Assembly (NCBI GenBank): GCA_038087015.1
Contig: JASBNA010000062.1
Span: 62,001 to 126,000, forward strand
Reading direction: 5' to 3'
Source: Cerrena zonata
Lineage: Eukaryota > Basidiomycota > Agaricomycetes > Polyporales > Cerrenaceae
Length of the DNA: 64,000 bases
Shown here: positions 11,520-23,887 of the stretch, piece by piece
Position numbering within the stretch: position 1 is the first letter of the stretch
How the letters are laid out: each line of letters opens with the position of its first letter
Program-made: the position numbers and the translations under genes
The notes under the pieces: generated by a model
Told to the model about the DNA's origin: nothing
The model's database searches: none
Seen by the model: the letters and a program-made list of their open reading frames with translations, nothing else

Positions 11520-14500
11520 AATGTGGAAGTCCTCGGATAGATCTAATGAGGGTCTATGGAAGGCTGGGGTAGACGTCTACACAAATGGTAGCCTCTGCTA
11601 GAAGTATTAGTAGGATGTGAAGACGGATGCACATTTTCAGCCGTCTCGATGACGTTAGTCCGATATGGGATCCCGGCTGGGAAAACTAGTTGATGCGAAA
11701 AAGTAGGCTCCCACAGATGACATATAACTTGACACTTGAACGCAGATGGAGCGATGAGGCCCATAGGATTGTGCCACTGTTTGACAGCCTCCAATCACAT
11801 ATTTTGACAGAAACATAATATCTGTTGCCTTGGTATCTTAACCGCGCCCGGGTTATACAGACCAATAATAGGTAACAGTACGGTAGACCCAGAGCATCTC
11901 CAATGACATTACTAGGGATCCTAATCATACCGTACATACGGCATGTGAATTCCCATTAGACTGAAAACGCGACGTACCGCTTACTGCTCGGCATATTCAG
12001 TATACAAACAGGGATCATGCCAGTTTACGGCTGACCAATGGTTAGATTGCAATATTTACGGTCACCTCCGTTGCTAAATAGGCTCGGAAGGTCACAAATG
12101 GCACTGCAGAGTATTCTGCAAAGATAGCTGAGTTTAGTAATTGTACATGTGTTGCTCTCAACAGGTGCAAGGAAGATTTCTCACTCGCGCGCTACTTGTG
12201 ACTAAGAAAAAGGTAATCACCTGTGTGATACATTGTCGTTTCAACAAGAGTGAGGGACCATCTGCAGAGTCTCATCCGTGAAGGATCATCTGCTTCCAAT
12301 ACGCCAGGTTTAATGACGGAAGGAAAAGGAACCATTTAGTTCAGAGAATGTATCTTCGTGGACTTCTTTTACGTGCAGCGGATTACTGCCGTATATACGT
12401 ATACGGATGGACTACGAGTCATATGGTGTAGTGTTTGTAGATTTCTTATTCCGCATACTTTCTTCGGGGCTTCCGCGCTTTTGAGTATCTCTGACACTGT
12501 CTACGTATGCATGGTGGTTACACAGACTTGAGGTGAGCAGCACCGCACCTTCTTCAGAAACGGAGCCCATACGCTGTCTTTTCTTGACGAGAAAGCACTT
12601 TCTGTCTGTGCCACTAGAATGCAGATTGACTATAAAGATGCCCTACAACCGGAGATCCAGAAACAGTTTCAGTTCTCGTCAGAAGCGTCCCTCCCGGCGT
12701 TTAATGCACCACTTTTCTCTCTACAAAAGAGAAATCGCGGTACATTTTCCACCATCAGTGCCCGATTCTAAGCTTGCATCTAGTCTCACATGCTGTAGCC
12801 TCTGACGTATCAGAGGTGTATTGGGCTGCCCTTGTATGACTAAACCATCAATGCGCGCTTTGTCTTCTGGAGAAGGAGGGTCTACATCATTCGGGCGGTC
12901 GCCTTTGACTTGTTCTCAATTAAAATTGTTTTTTTGAGCGGTTGAAGATGTGATAGTCGTAATTTACAAAGCACCTGACCGATCGTATCCCCTTCCCCCG
13001 CCAGAACTGGAAGGAGGATAATTTCGTCTGCCTGACCAAGGATACAGGAGTCCTATACCGCGCTAGCAAGAGCAAGCTCTTCTCGAGCTATAAGTGCTAT
13101 TTTGGTCTCGATTGGGATCTTGATCACAGACAATGGACTTCTCAGTAAAGAATATTCAGGACACCCCAGAGCTGGTAGACACTCGGTGTTCCCCTTGCAC
13201 ACTTTTCTCAATGAAAGAAGCGAGCGGTTTCTATCGAGCACATATTCATGCCTCCCCCTTGAGTCGACCTTTTGTTCGCGCCACTAGTGGTTTCTCCCGC
13301 AATTTACAATTAACCAGACTCCGCCGCTGGCCGCCTCGCAGCCATGTCTCTGTCCTTTCTTGGATTCATCAGCCGCTGGCGACCCTTCCCAATAGGATTC
13401 CTCTAATACTACCAACAGCAGTATACATTGGATGATGGGGAGATTCCAGTACTTCCTTTGGACTTGGTTTCTCTATGAGGATTATTTGGTAGGTTTGTAA
13501 ATGGACGCCGGGTTTTCCGTGTTGGTCCACGCCAAGCATTCGACATAGGGAAGTAGCATAGCATTTGGTCATTCCTTTCACATTGGTGGAGTATCATTGT
13601 ACCTAGCGCAGAAGGTAGAAGCAAGATGATTGATGAATCGGTGGAGACACTTTGCCTACAAAGCATAGATTCGACCTTTTGAGCAATCTCGTCAGACCGC
13701 TGGTTGTGCAGCGACCTGTGGTTACTGAGCTCCCTATACTTGGGCTCGATGGTGTGGCAGTTCTAGCCTCGGGGTCTGTCCCTCCTTGCATTGCCTCTGC
13801 TCTGGCGAGGCGACTCAACCTAATGCCCTGAGAGTCATTGCTCCACAAGCACAAAGCCGAACACGTAGACGCTGAACGCGAACAGCCAGACGCCGTAAGA
13901 ATGGGGACGGCCAACCACTTAATCGACGGCTATTCTCAGTGACTGACACATGGGAGGGAGTGGATCAAGGAGACGTCGACGGCAGTTTACGTAGCGCGAG
14001 ATTTCAAAAAATACACGGATCCTTCTTTCGAGAGTACATTTGAGTAGTGCTATCGAGTGCATAAGCATACACCTTTATTCTGATAACGTAAACCGTCTGA
14101 AATAAACACACTTAGTTTGCCTCATCCCGGTATACGATAGCATTACTATGGAAATATAAGTTAGGTGGAAGCGAGCATATTTACGCCCTACTCTCTAATA
14201 TCATCTACATTAGTTCTTCCTGCGCTGACGCAATATTCTTGTTCTTCGGCTGTCTTATGTAGAAACATATGAGGACCGCATAGAACTAGTATGGCATAAC
14301 AGCTTAATATGGCTCCTTCCGCACTATACTATCCTTATAAAGAGGTATTAGCCCTATCCGACGACTATCTCACTCCCTCATGTCCCAACTAGTACGTGTC
14401 AAACTCATCCAAGGTATCTAAAATTCTCTCGATTGTGCGTATAAACGTACTGATATCTCAAAATAAACTCTCAGTAAAATCAGATATGCTGTACAGATGG

Positions 14501-14879
14501 AAGTTGCCTACAGCCCTATAGCCTGCTGCTGAGATATAATCGCAGCATCAAGAAAAGGGTGCATCCAAAAGAGCGGAGTTGTGACGGTCTCACATCTTGT
14601 TTACATATTGGGCCATTTTGAGGCGGCTTTCTACCCGATGCGGGTTAATGATCTAGTGGGGTCCTGTACAGCTCTGAGTTTGAAACCCCGGATACCGATG
14701 GTCTAATGAGGTACTGTAAAAATAGCTAGGGATCTAGGTGAAGTGATATCGGTATAGCACTAAATACCAAAACCATTCATCTTCCCACAGCTCCATTGGC
14801 AACACAGGACAGCCGGCGCACGCCACGTAAGCCAAGTACCTAATGATATGGGAAGTTTATGATCTTTCTGGTTTAGGAA
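11520..14879. other. Gene-poor stretch
   Basis: No gene recognised. The plus strand at about 13,010-13,140 reads openly (containing NFVCLTKDTGVLYRASKSK) but stops quickly and is not assigned. At 13,840-13,905 lies the second copy of the decayed AEHxDAE coding repeat also present at 5,565-5,635. The remainder has short open frames in all phases and no repeat ends that could be paired. Confidence 0.4.
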
Positions 14880-15533
14880 ATGGGAAAAATGCTCGCGCAT
14901 ACGTCAAAGACTCCTAGCCTATCATCTGCGACTGCACCAACGTCCATAGCTCTTATTTTCACAATGACCTCTTATAATGTTGATGCAGCCTCAACAGATC
15001 CACGCCCCAGACCTACCATGCGAAGCTTCGTTTATCTCTTGACCCAGATGGCTTCTACAAACCAGGGGAAGCATCCCGTACGGAGGGAGGTAGAAGATGA
15101 TATCCAAGCACCCGAGTTGGAGGAGGAGTTGGACAACGAGCTCAAATCCACAGAGACAGAACGGGTGAAAAAAGGAAGGCCACCAGAGCAGCAAAAAATG
15201 ACAGAAAAGGATTTCCCCTCAGACAAAGCGCAACATGAAGAATATGCTCGCCACTCCCATACCCATTTATCCAACCCGTTCCCATCGTCTTCCACGCATT
15301 CAATCTCCACCTTTGAGGGGAGACCTATTGATGACGGCAATCTTGGACTAGCTATGGATAGTATTCTGACATCCATTGCGTTGCGTCATCGGTTCCAACC
15401 TGATGTCGCGTATGAATATTGGAGGGCTACAGGCAGCTTGCAGGCTGTAGATGAGGTATTGGAAGTGATGATTGATGGGGCATATGATGTGTTGGAAGAG
15501 CGTAGGCATGGTAGGAAGCAAGTATCAAAATAG
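14880..15533 (+). CDS. Hypothetical protein, 217 aa
   Basis: An ATG at 14,880 opens a 217-codon frame ending in TAG/TAA context at 15,533. The middle (residues about 70-105) is highly charged (Glu/Lys) and probably disordered. The C-terminus has a compact region at about residues 165-210 with the pattern RFQPDVAYEYWRATGSLQ followed by an acidic/hydrophobic helix-like stretch. That spacing is reminiscent of a UBA-like helical bundle, but this is only a visual impression. A possible acceptor (TTTCTGGTTTAG) directly before the ATG means an upstream exon may exist. Function unknown; it has no close neighbour on the same strand. Confidence 0.45.
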   Translation: MGKMLAHTSKTPSLSSATAPTSIALIFTMTSYNVDAASTDPRPRPTMRSFVYLLTQMASTNQGKHPVRREVEDDIQAPELEEELDNELKSTETERVKKGRPPEQQKMTEKDFPSDKAQHEEYARHSHTHLSNPFPSSSTHSISTFEGRPIDDGNLGLAMDSILTSIALRHRFQPDVAYEYWRATGSLQAVDEVLEVMIDGAYDVLEERRHGRKQVSK

Positions 15534-16534
15534 TTTACATTGAGATGTTTTATCAGAAGTGTGGGCTTGCATGGAACACGCAGTCATTACCTTTATATTT
15601 CTCCGCTTTTAAATATAGTGTAGTTACTCTTTCCGTTAGGTACTTCTATCATCCCTCAACTGAAGCGCAGTACTCTTCCCATAAAAGTCATCACATCTTT
15701 TATTCGCACCGGACACCATACTCTTTGGCATACCAGGTATACAATGAAATTCCCATTTTGCCCTCACCTTTCGGAGCTTCTGTTGCTTGACTGCACTGAC
15801 TACTTCCCTACATTTTCACTGTAACTTTGCTCTCAAACCACTCGAACGTCCCATTAAGACCTTTCAGGAATGATATATCTGAGGGTAGTAGGTAAGCATC
15901 ATCATAGAGCGATAGTTTAATTGGACAACAGTTGGATGAGAGTTATAGTACTGCATATTCGCCACAAGTATGCCCAGGTATGTTGCTCCTGTTCAATTTG
16001 CATGCTATCTTGTATTTAGTCTCCGTCATATAATACCTTGATACTTCATTGCAACTCAACGAACCGAGTTAGGCAGAGATTGTTACAAAGCAAAAAAGAA
16101 CTGAAGTAAAAGGAATATGTACTGAGTGGCCGTTGAGGTCTTCGCCCATGTCGACGATGAAATAGCCACACATAGTTACGAACGTTGTCAGGATTACTCC
16201 TATGTGTCATCAAAGATGAGTGATAACCATCTTCACGCAATAATTAAGATGAGTGCATGGTTGATCATGACTTCCGGTCGTATCATGGAGTTTGCAATTT
16301 GTTGAACTTACGGTCTTACAACTTTGCTAGTGAGTACAAATCCGAAGCGAATTTACTATGATATATGCCATCTATGTAACATGTGCGAAGGGACTCAATC
16401 TTGCATTGTCATCGCCATCCCTCTATCAAGTCCCGCCTCCTCAAGAAAATCTGTCGCCCTGTTCATATCATCCTGAACTGACTCTTCGAGTTGCCCTTCA
16501 ACGTCATCTGCAGTCGCCTCCGAGTCATGTTCTT
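15534..16534. other. No recognisable gene
   Basis: Pyrimidine-rich segment (15,590-15,720) followed by AT-rich sequence. Only short open frames and no motif seen. Confidence 0.45.
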
Positions 16535-18485
16535 CTATACCTGCAAGAGATACGCCTCTACCCAGAGAAGTCGAGAGTCCTTTCGCCGGAAGTTGTAATT
16601 TCCGTATAGATCAGAAAATGCTAAGTGAACCGCATTGACGCGTTCACGTCTTGACAACATACAGTTCACCTTGGCTACCATCAGTGGATCTGTTTTCAAT
16701 AGGGTATCAAACAGCTCTGTAAACTGATTCTCTTCTGCAACAATACTAGCACGTAGCAACGCAACTTTTACATTCAAACGGACCAATTCCGATCGTGCAC
16801 CTTCAATTTTGAAGAACTTTGAGAGAACCTCTTCATGAGCAGCATATGTGTGTCGTGGCAGTTCAAATTCGGAGACAAAACCATAGTTGACCACCTCCTT
16901 CCATTCAAGTTGAGGGGCAGGTGAGTCCATCTTCATCGCCAAGGCCTTGTAGGCCTTGAGTGCATTCCGTATTGCCTTGCCCCGGGTCATCAAAGCTTTC
17001 CAAATAGACTGTCGAAGTTTGTATCCTGAAATGTACATCCGTCAATCATACCTATACATTTCGGCTTTCAGTACTCACCAGTACCGGACATCCCAGCTTT
17101 CGACATTTCACAGAGTCGCTGGACGACGAAAGCTTACACACGATCCAATGCCAGGTGGAACTCTCGCTTCCGGAGGTATCGCAATGTTTCTTGATACTTT
17201 GGCTTCGCCTCCAAATCATTGACTTCGTGCATGGAAATCGTGAGGTTATTGAGAGCATTACGTCGAGCGGCTTCGAGACGTGAAGCCTCACGTACATTGG
17301 CTCGGTAATCCACCATCGTTGTTGTCGTGCGGAATGTCTCTCGGACATCATTCATCTTATCACTAGGTGTAAGTCAGTAGATAATCTATTACACAGAGAA
17401 AGCCATACTCCGCTTTTTCTGCTGCAATCAGCGCCTGCATGCATTCCAGAACACGTTCATCCAGCTCATCTTTCAAATTACGTAGAAATTTAGCTTCTGC
17501 TTTGATCCATCCCTCCACATCAGTATCGTTGACTTCAAGCTCATCTTTCAGTCTGACATCCACAGAATATTCGCAAATGGTCTGGATGTACTGTCGGTAA
17601 TTATTGAAGAGAAACCTGCCTTCGATACAGACAGATATTGGTTGGGATACTCACAGAAGAAAGATAATTGTACATACTAAGCTCGGAATATTTGTCTTCA
17701 TACCACTGTGTGAATTGCAGGTAAAAGGCCTGTGTTGAGTGGAATTAAGAGGCGTAGCATGTTCCCCGCGCCACACCGTTAGTTGATGAGAAGACGCGTT
17801 CCATTCCCCCCGAGTCCTCGATACCGTGGCCATCAAGATATAGGGGGTGATGTGCGAGTTGGCACAGGTGTTTATAGGCATAGCCGTGGAATGCACAAAT
17901 AACAAATTCGATGGTACCTCTATGGGAAATAGGTCCTACAAGCCCGCTATTTCTCACCGTTTCATCAAGACTACAACCAATGTCATAACCATGTCCAATT
18001 TCACGACTGTGGACGCGACAGATGTGGAAAATGATCGCCAATGTATATTTAGCACTGAGTAGTAGACGTAGAAACATTAGTCTTTTCTGCTAAACCACAT
18101 CGAGTCAAAGCACTTACAGTTCTCCACTCCGGACCACCTGGATGAAGCCATGGTCGCAAGCACTTACAAATAGACCTGTGGATTCAGAGATATCTAATGC
18201 ACGTTCCTCGCGCTCAGCTGCGCTAGCCTTCCATGTCTCCGCACATGATGTCGTGTTCTCTTCACCATCGGCAGCATCACCAGGTGGATAGTCCGAGACC
18301 CAAGGTATATCTGGTTCACCAGAGGTGTCCTAGAAGTAGTTAAGCAGGCAAATGTAGGACATCGAGATCCTTCACATACCTCATCGTCAGATCCCTCTAC
18401 TGGTATGGTGGTTTCAATCGGCGCTTACCAGATACCACTGCCGCATACCAAAGAGGACTTATCCGAATCAGTACTGTGTTGTGAG
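16535..18485 (-). pseudogene. KDZ (Kyakuja-Dileera-Zisupton) transposase, 5'-truncated, one nonsense codon
   Basis: Reading the minus strand through short introns gives the KDZ core: STGLFVSACDHGFI, then after an intron AKYTLAIIFHICRVHSREIG, GYDIGCS, and FHGYAYKHLCQLAHHPLYL with EDSGGMERVFSSTN. Further exons give QAFYLQFTQWYEDKYSEL, then the C-terminal region with KREFHLALDR, GYKLRQSIWKAL and NYGFVSEFELPRHTY. These are family hallmarks. Two well-defined introns are 17,363-17,408 (46 nt) and 17,026-17,078 (53 nt). An in-frame TAA at 17,134-17,136 lies between the ...ALDRV and VVQRLCEMSK parts, where an open codon would be expected. The CxC/N-terminal part of a full KDZ protein is missing upstream of about 18,485. 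So this is a truncated, nearly unbroken copy rather than an active transposase. Confidence 0.8.
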
Positions 18486-18839
18486 TTAACTTCTTCTCAG
18501 ACATGCTAAACGCTCGTCAACAACATATTTAAATTCTTATTCCCATCACAATGCTCGCTGTAGTACTAGAAACAAACGTTATTATACCCGCTCACTGGCA
18601 TTACCCTCCATACACCTAAGGCCCTTCTCTACTACTCCTGCTCTAACTCTGAGTCTGAGTGCTTCGCACGCGCCCCCACTAAGGGACTGTCCTCCGGTAA
18701 GAAGTCACAATATTTGTTGCACTGATTTCTCTCTAGGAAGCTAGCCACCACTTCACTAACATTTCCATTCCCCAACAACTCTCCAATAAGGGAACTGCAA
18801 TACTATTAATAAGATCATCTGAGATCAGATGGTGAGTTG

Positions 18840-20654
18840 ACGTACCTTTTTGTCATGATCTGGGCATCTGACAAGATCGTTCTGCTTCCTATGGGTAACG
18901 TCAAACATAGCATCGTTTCCTCAAATGGAATCAAACCTTGATAGTCAGACACAAATGTGTTTTGAGGTACTGGGCATGCTGTGTGAAGCACAGGAATTCG
19001 GCCAGTTTGTATCCCTTCGCTCTCGGTCCCGGAAGAGGTACAACTTGACTGTTGTGAACGTATTTGATAGAGTCGCCTTCAATAACTTCTTCTAGGAAGC
19101 ACACATTCTTGTAAGTGGCTCGTTGTCCAGATGGACGTACATCCCTAGAGAGAAGCCTACTACTGCACCACGAGCAAATCGAACCTAGGGGATCTCAAAC
19201 GGAGGCTCGCCATGAGTCCTAATGAAATACTTGATGTGCTCATTAACCCAACACATGAATGCATCTGCGTGAAGGAGAATGCTTGCCTCCTCCTTCGTCT
19301 CGTCTACCTCAAATGTGACAGGGTGACGCTTTACCTTGATTGATGTTTCAACATCTTTCATCACGGTTCTCTGACTTTCCTCCTCGTCATTCTTGTCTTT
19401 CTTGTAGCGTCTTTTGACGATAACAGGTTTAGACGCTGTAGTGGAGCATATTCCAGAGCTTAGACGATTAGCAGAGGCGGTAGTGAGTCTTCCCAAGGCT
19501 GCTGTTTTGAACCCTCTAACCCCGTCATCAAGATGGGCTGGCATGACGGGCCAGAAGCTGATTGTGTGCGTCCACTCTCCCACTAGTCGATATTGACATG
19601 TCGTTTAGATATAATCGACACTGAAGGAATGAAAACACGTACAAAGCAATTGATCAGTTGGCATGATTGCCCCTCCAATCTCGAAGGATCGTTCAATATC
19701 ATTTGGGTCAAATAACCGGACTTGGAACTTAAACTTTGATTCGGATATGTCAGAGAATGAAGGGTGCGTAGGCAGCTCATCATCGCTACTGTCACTGATC
19801 TAGAATGTCTATTTATCAGAGAAAACGAATATATTTTCCAGGGACAATACGTACTATCATTCCTGGGGAGTTTGAATGGCGCTCACTTTTTAAACTCTAT
19901 GGGTATGCACCCTCTAAACTGTCAATAAAATATATAACTGTAGTATGTTATAAATATATGATACTGTATGTCTTCTACAAAGTTTGAACAAGAAAGACGT
20001 AGAACTGAGTTTGCCAAAGACAGAAAAGTTGAAATTGCAACACCGTTTTTGAGATATTTGTGAATCGCTAGTGATGTCTCGAACGGATCTTCAAACTCTC
20101 AGATAAGTCGAGTAATGAGTCTCAAGGTCCAAATATACAGTTATATCTATTGATAAAGGAGTAGAACATGTATAGAAATGCGACTCTTGTCTTGATATCA
20201 AAACCATGCCGAGGCACTCATGCTTACTTCTTTTTTTTTCTGAAACTGGCATGTATTATAGCCAAATCAAATTATATCTACTGGTGAAGAAGCCATCTGA
20301 AACGGTGAATTTCTCGGAGAACACGAAGTGCATAAGTCGAGGGAATTCAAACTCCCCTGGAATGATAGTAAGTTTTGTGGAAATTTGACATACCCTGTGA
20401 ATTGACTTAGACTTCGCTTGGGAATCGAGATACTTATTGGCCCCCTGGAGTTATTTGGAGACCTACTAGTGCTTCGTGCTGATGAGATGACAACTAAACA
20501 TCTTGCATATGTATTCAAATCAGATTCCTGGTCGGCGGCCGCATCACCTGTTGCTTTCTAATCAAAATAACTCTAGTAGGTGAGATCCGAGTAAAGATGA
20601 TATGAATCATATGATTCCCACCTTAAATTCAATAGTCTCCAGATAGTCCTCCAT
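18840..20654 (-). pseudogene. Alpha-type protein kinase-like gene, broken, with MITE inside
   Basis: Minus-strand blocks match the alpha-kinase (MHCK/EF2K-type) proteins that are common in Agaricomycetes. Around 19,210-19,300 are DAFMCWVNEHIKYFI and GEPPFEIP. These are followed by FLEEVIEGDSIKYVHN, GYKLAEFLCFTQHAQYLKT and, one frame over, TFVSDYQGLIPFEE with LSDAQIMT. Upstream, 19,630-19,800 reads SDSSDDELPTHPSFSDISES. A plausible start exon is MEDYLETIEFK at 20,654, spliced to KATGDAAADQESDLNTY. Damage: an in-frame TAG after FEIP (19,185-19,187) and a frame change near 18,960 between the FTQH and SDYQG motifs. The family phosphorylates Ser/Thr in helical contexts; this copy should not. The MITE at 19,854-20,368 lies between the proposed 5' exons and the body. 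Confidence 0.6.
19854..20368. mobile_element. TA-flanked MITE (mariner-like ends), 515 bp
   Basis: The left end reads CTATCATTCCTGGGGAGTTT from 19,854. The right end is its reverse complement, ending at 20,368, with a single T/A difference over 24 bp. Both ends are bordered by TA (19,852-19,853 and 20,369-20,370), the target duplication expected for Tc1/mariner-type insertion. Its inside is AT-rich with no transposase, so it is non-autonomous. A related left end occurs at 55,415, and the shorter MITE at 36,807 has a similar terminus. Confidence 0.75.
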
Positions 20655-22239
20655 TGCGACTAGGTTCTATGAAATGGCTGTAAAGCTGCATTGTATCTCC
20701 AAAATGCAATTGTAGATGATAAACCCTGTTCCTTGCTTTATGATATCAGCTTGATTTAGGGTATATGTTCTTCATAGTCTTCACCATAGATGCCGGAGCG
20801 GAACGATGGTGACTCTTGTCTTCATTACAGACATTGCACGACAAGGTCCATTATATTTTCAACAGAGACGGAAACCATCGCTTATGAGCCGTCTAGCTAT
20901 CTGGACATCTCCACGACCTAAAACTACTTCGACCTGGTACTACTTGTATTACCAAGATGGGAGAACGTCGCAAACTTGGATGGTTAACACAAGAAGTAAT
21001 ATTATGACGAGCATCTGTAGGCGGTGTCCAAGGCTGGCAAGAGCCAAGATAATTAGCTTCAGGACAGATCAGAATGTTCGAGCCACCTGAAGGTGGACTC
21101 AACACCAAGTTTTGGTCGTCTGAGAGAGAGAACATGCTTACTATCGAAGAAGGCCTATCAATGCCCGTTTTCTGCCCGTTTTCTGCCAGTCCCAAGGAGG
21201 GGCATGAGACGCCGGCTATCATCTGTTTGCATCATTACAAGGTCAGTGACGAGCGGCGTAGAAAGATTAGAGCTTAGGAGGGCTTATCTCTGGGTTTCCA
21301 GCCAAGACGAAATGTCCATCGACGACCACTTCTGTCTATGAACTATATCGTGCAACGAAAGATAATTCCAAGTCCCAGTGCTGGGCTAAATAGCGGAGAC
21401 CACCTGTTGCGAGCGACTGAGATACACTTGAATCTCATAGAATCTGCATCGAACACCAATTCTATCACGCGAGGTCGATGCGACCCCATACTCTGTAACT
21501 ACATCCAGTTACTTTCGGAGAGAACGAAAAGGACGACTTACATACTGTTGTCGGATTGCAGAAAGCCGGCGTTGAGATGGCATCATGTTGTGCCTACCTA
21601 CATGCTCCTTTTGAGCATACTGAAAGGGAAAATGTAAATTTATTTGAGTCCACAGAGTGCTTGCAAGAAGGTCGAGTTGAGGAAATATGCCAATGACCAC
21701 CAATCGTAATAAAGTGTCACAGAAAAGTCACGTCGATTATGGCAGAAGGTCTCGCATTGGCGGAGTTTTAAACGTCACGCATTTGTCACTCTTTGCAGCT
21801 CGAAATCCTCTCAGTATCCATCCACACCCTAATAGTCTCACTGGAAACTACGTAGGAAGCAAGCTACAGACTATAGGAGCTTAAAATCGACAAACCGAAC
21901 CAACTCCTTAAGTGGATCGGCAGGATCTGAGCATTCTTTCCTCTTTTGGCAGACCTACTTTTGATATGATTCAATAATTGTTTCCCAATGGGAAACCTGT
22001 TTGCCACAAAATTTCGAATATAATAAGGGTGGTAAAACAAGCTTTCAGTATTTTTTGGATGAGCGTGCAGGAGTGTGAAAAGTGTAAAACCCAATATTAC
22101 GTTTGGGGGTCTATTACGTTTGGTGACACCCCATAGTATCGCGCGAGTTTGCATGTCCGCATTATACACAAGGCACATGGCACTGTTTGCACGGGGGCCA
22201 AATGTTGAACAAATGCGAAAAACCTTTGGAAATCATTAG
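20655..22239. other. No recognisable gene
   Basis: Several short open frames on both strands without motifs. An immediate duplication (tgcccgttttc repeated at about 21,163-21,184) is present. No supported feature. Confidence 0.4.
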
Positions 22240-23540
22240 CTATGGCGTCCCATGTGCACTTTATTCCTACACAAATACCGCGAGTGTCTATACAAACGAG
22301 CGAGTGTCCGTACACGGCTGACCGGATGTTTGTAAGATTACTCTAGGACAGCGTCTTCTATGCAGCTTATTGGTGAAACTGTAAGCTTCGTGTAAATTTG
22401 TAATAAGGGACTTGCGAGACGCGTGCTAGAAGAAAGGTGTAAGTTGGCGTCTAAGTTGAGTGCCAGTGTAGGACGCCTACCACAGTTCGTCTGTTCTCCC
22501 AATTACACTTTTCTCGTTCTTGTCGTTCTGTAAGCTGCCTTCACTAACATCTACAATTATCTTGTATATTATTCTCTCGCGGTCATCAACCCTAACTCTC
22601 TCCGTGGGTCTTAGGCCACGTCAGCGACTCCAAGCCTTCAGTTTCGCTCAGAAATCCTCCATCTCCTATACAACCACCTTTACCTCTACTACCTATACGT
22701 GCCTCTACCTCCGCCACCTCTTCGTCGCCTACTATGTGTGGATCTCTGCACGACTTCTCCAATACGTGATACCTCGCTAGTACGTGAATGTGCGTGAATC
22801 CGCTAGGAACCTTAAAAAAGTCCAAGTATGCGCTGTATGATGTTGATCCCTAACTGCTTCAGCATCCGGTCGTTGACACACTCTTCCGTTTCAAGGTTGC
22901 AACACTCCGTCTAAAGGTAACTGTGTAATAATACTGGCTAGGGTTCTAATTGCGTTGGTGCTCATGGGCAAATGCCCTCATCATTAGGTGAGAATGTCAG
23001 ATTCTAGACTTTGGATGTAGATACTGCAGCTCTCACTTGTCACTACTCCCTTCTTTGCTACCCACATGTATCATACATACCCCTATGTAAGTAGAGATAC
23101 CCGTAGTTGTAGATAATTGCCCAAATACATTAATACTGAGAGTAATACCCTGCACCTGCTCTGGACGTAAAAGGAATTTTTGGAATATGATGAAATACTA
23201 AGTGTGCGGAGATTGAATCAGATCAGTTGTTTCGAACATGTCAGTTTTCCTTACAGTTTCTCTATGACACGCGTCTCGTAGCCACAACTTTATTTCCTTA
23301 CAGGAGAGCTGCAGTTCGCTCGCAAGAAACTTGCGAGCGCACTTACACTTTGCTCATAAGTTCCCGGTCAGCCGTGTATTTTGTGAAACGGCTGTAACCC
23401 GTGGTAAACAACGAAAAAAAGGATGCCGCGACTAGGATTCGTGAAACGGCTGTGATTTGCTTGTACGGACACACTCCCTCGTTTGTTGTAAATTCACTCT
23501 GTTCGCTTCGGAATAAAAGTGCACATCGAACGCCATATGG
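22240..23540. repeat. Diverged inverted-repeat element, about 1.3 kb
   Basis: The block at 22,240-22,320 (tatggcgtcccatgtgcact, then an acaaacgagcgagtgtccgt motif) reappears inverted at 23,460-23,540 (acggacacactccctcgttt and agtgcacatcgaacgccata). The core TACACGGCTGACCGG at 22,310 also occurs inverted at 23,362-23,376 and again near 55,464. The ends are imperfect and no target duplication could be fixed. A small hairpin (gctcgcaagaaacttgcgag) sits at 23,317-23,337. No transposase is visible inside, so this may be a non-autonomous element or a nested pair. Confidence 0.45.
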
Positions 23541-23887
23541 AACATCATATCCCCTCCAAAAAAAACCTCGCACAATTGATAACCTATTGAAATAGACAAG
23601 AGGGTTTTCCAAGAGGGGTCGGCTACTTGTAGGGAATATGAAGAGAGAAATGGTATACACCCCAAAGAGCATCGAAGCTAATAATTAGGGGGTTTCTACA
23701 GTAAGAAGTCCAACTTAAGTACTACAGAGAGGAGAGGAGGTTCGGAGAAAAAGTAGATAGGAAAAGAGAATAAATTGCTAAACCAAACAGCGGGAATGTA
23801 TCTAGGTGACCGTAAAAAAGACATAGTGAACATGCCGTGCTCAACCCGCGGCTTGAGCTTCGAATACAAGAACTGTAGCACAAATCT

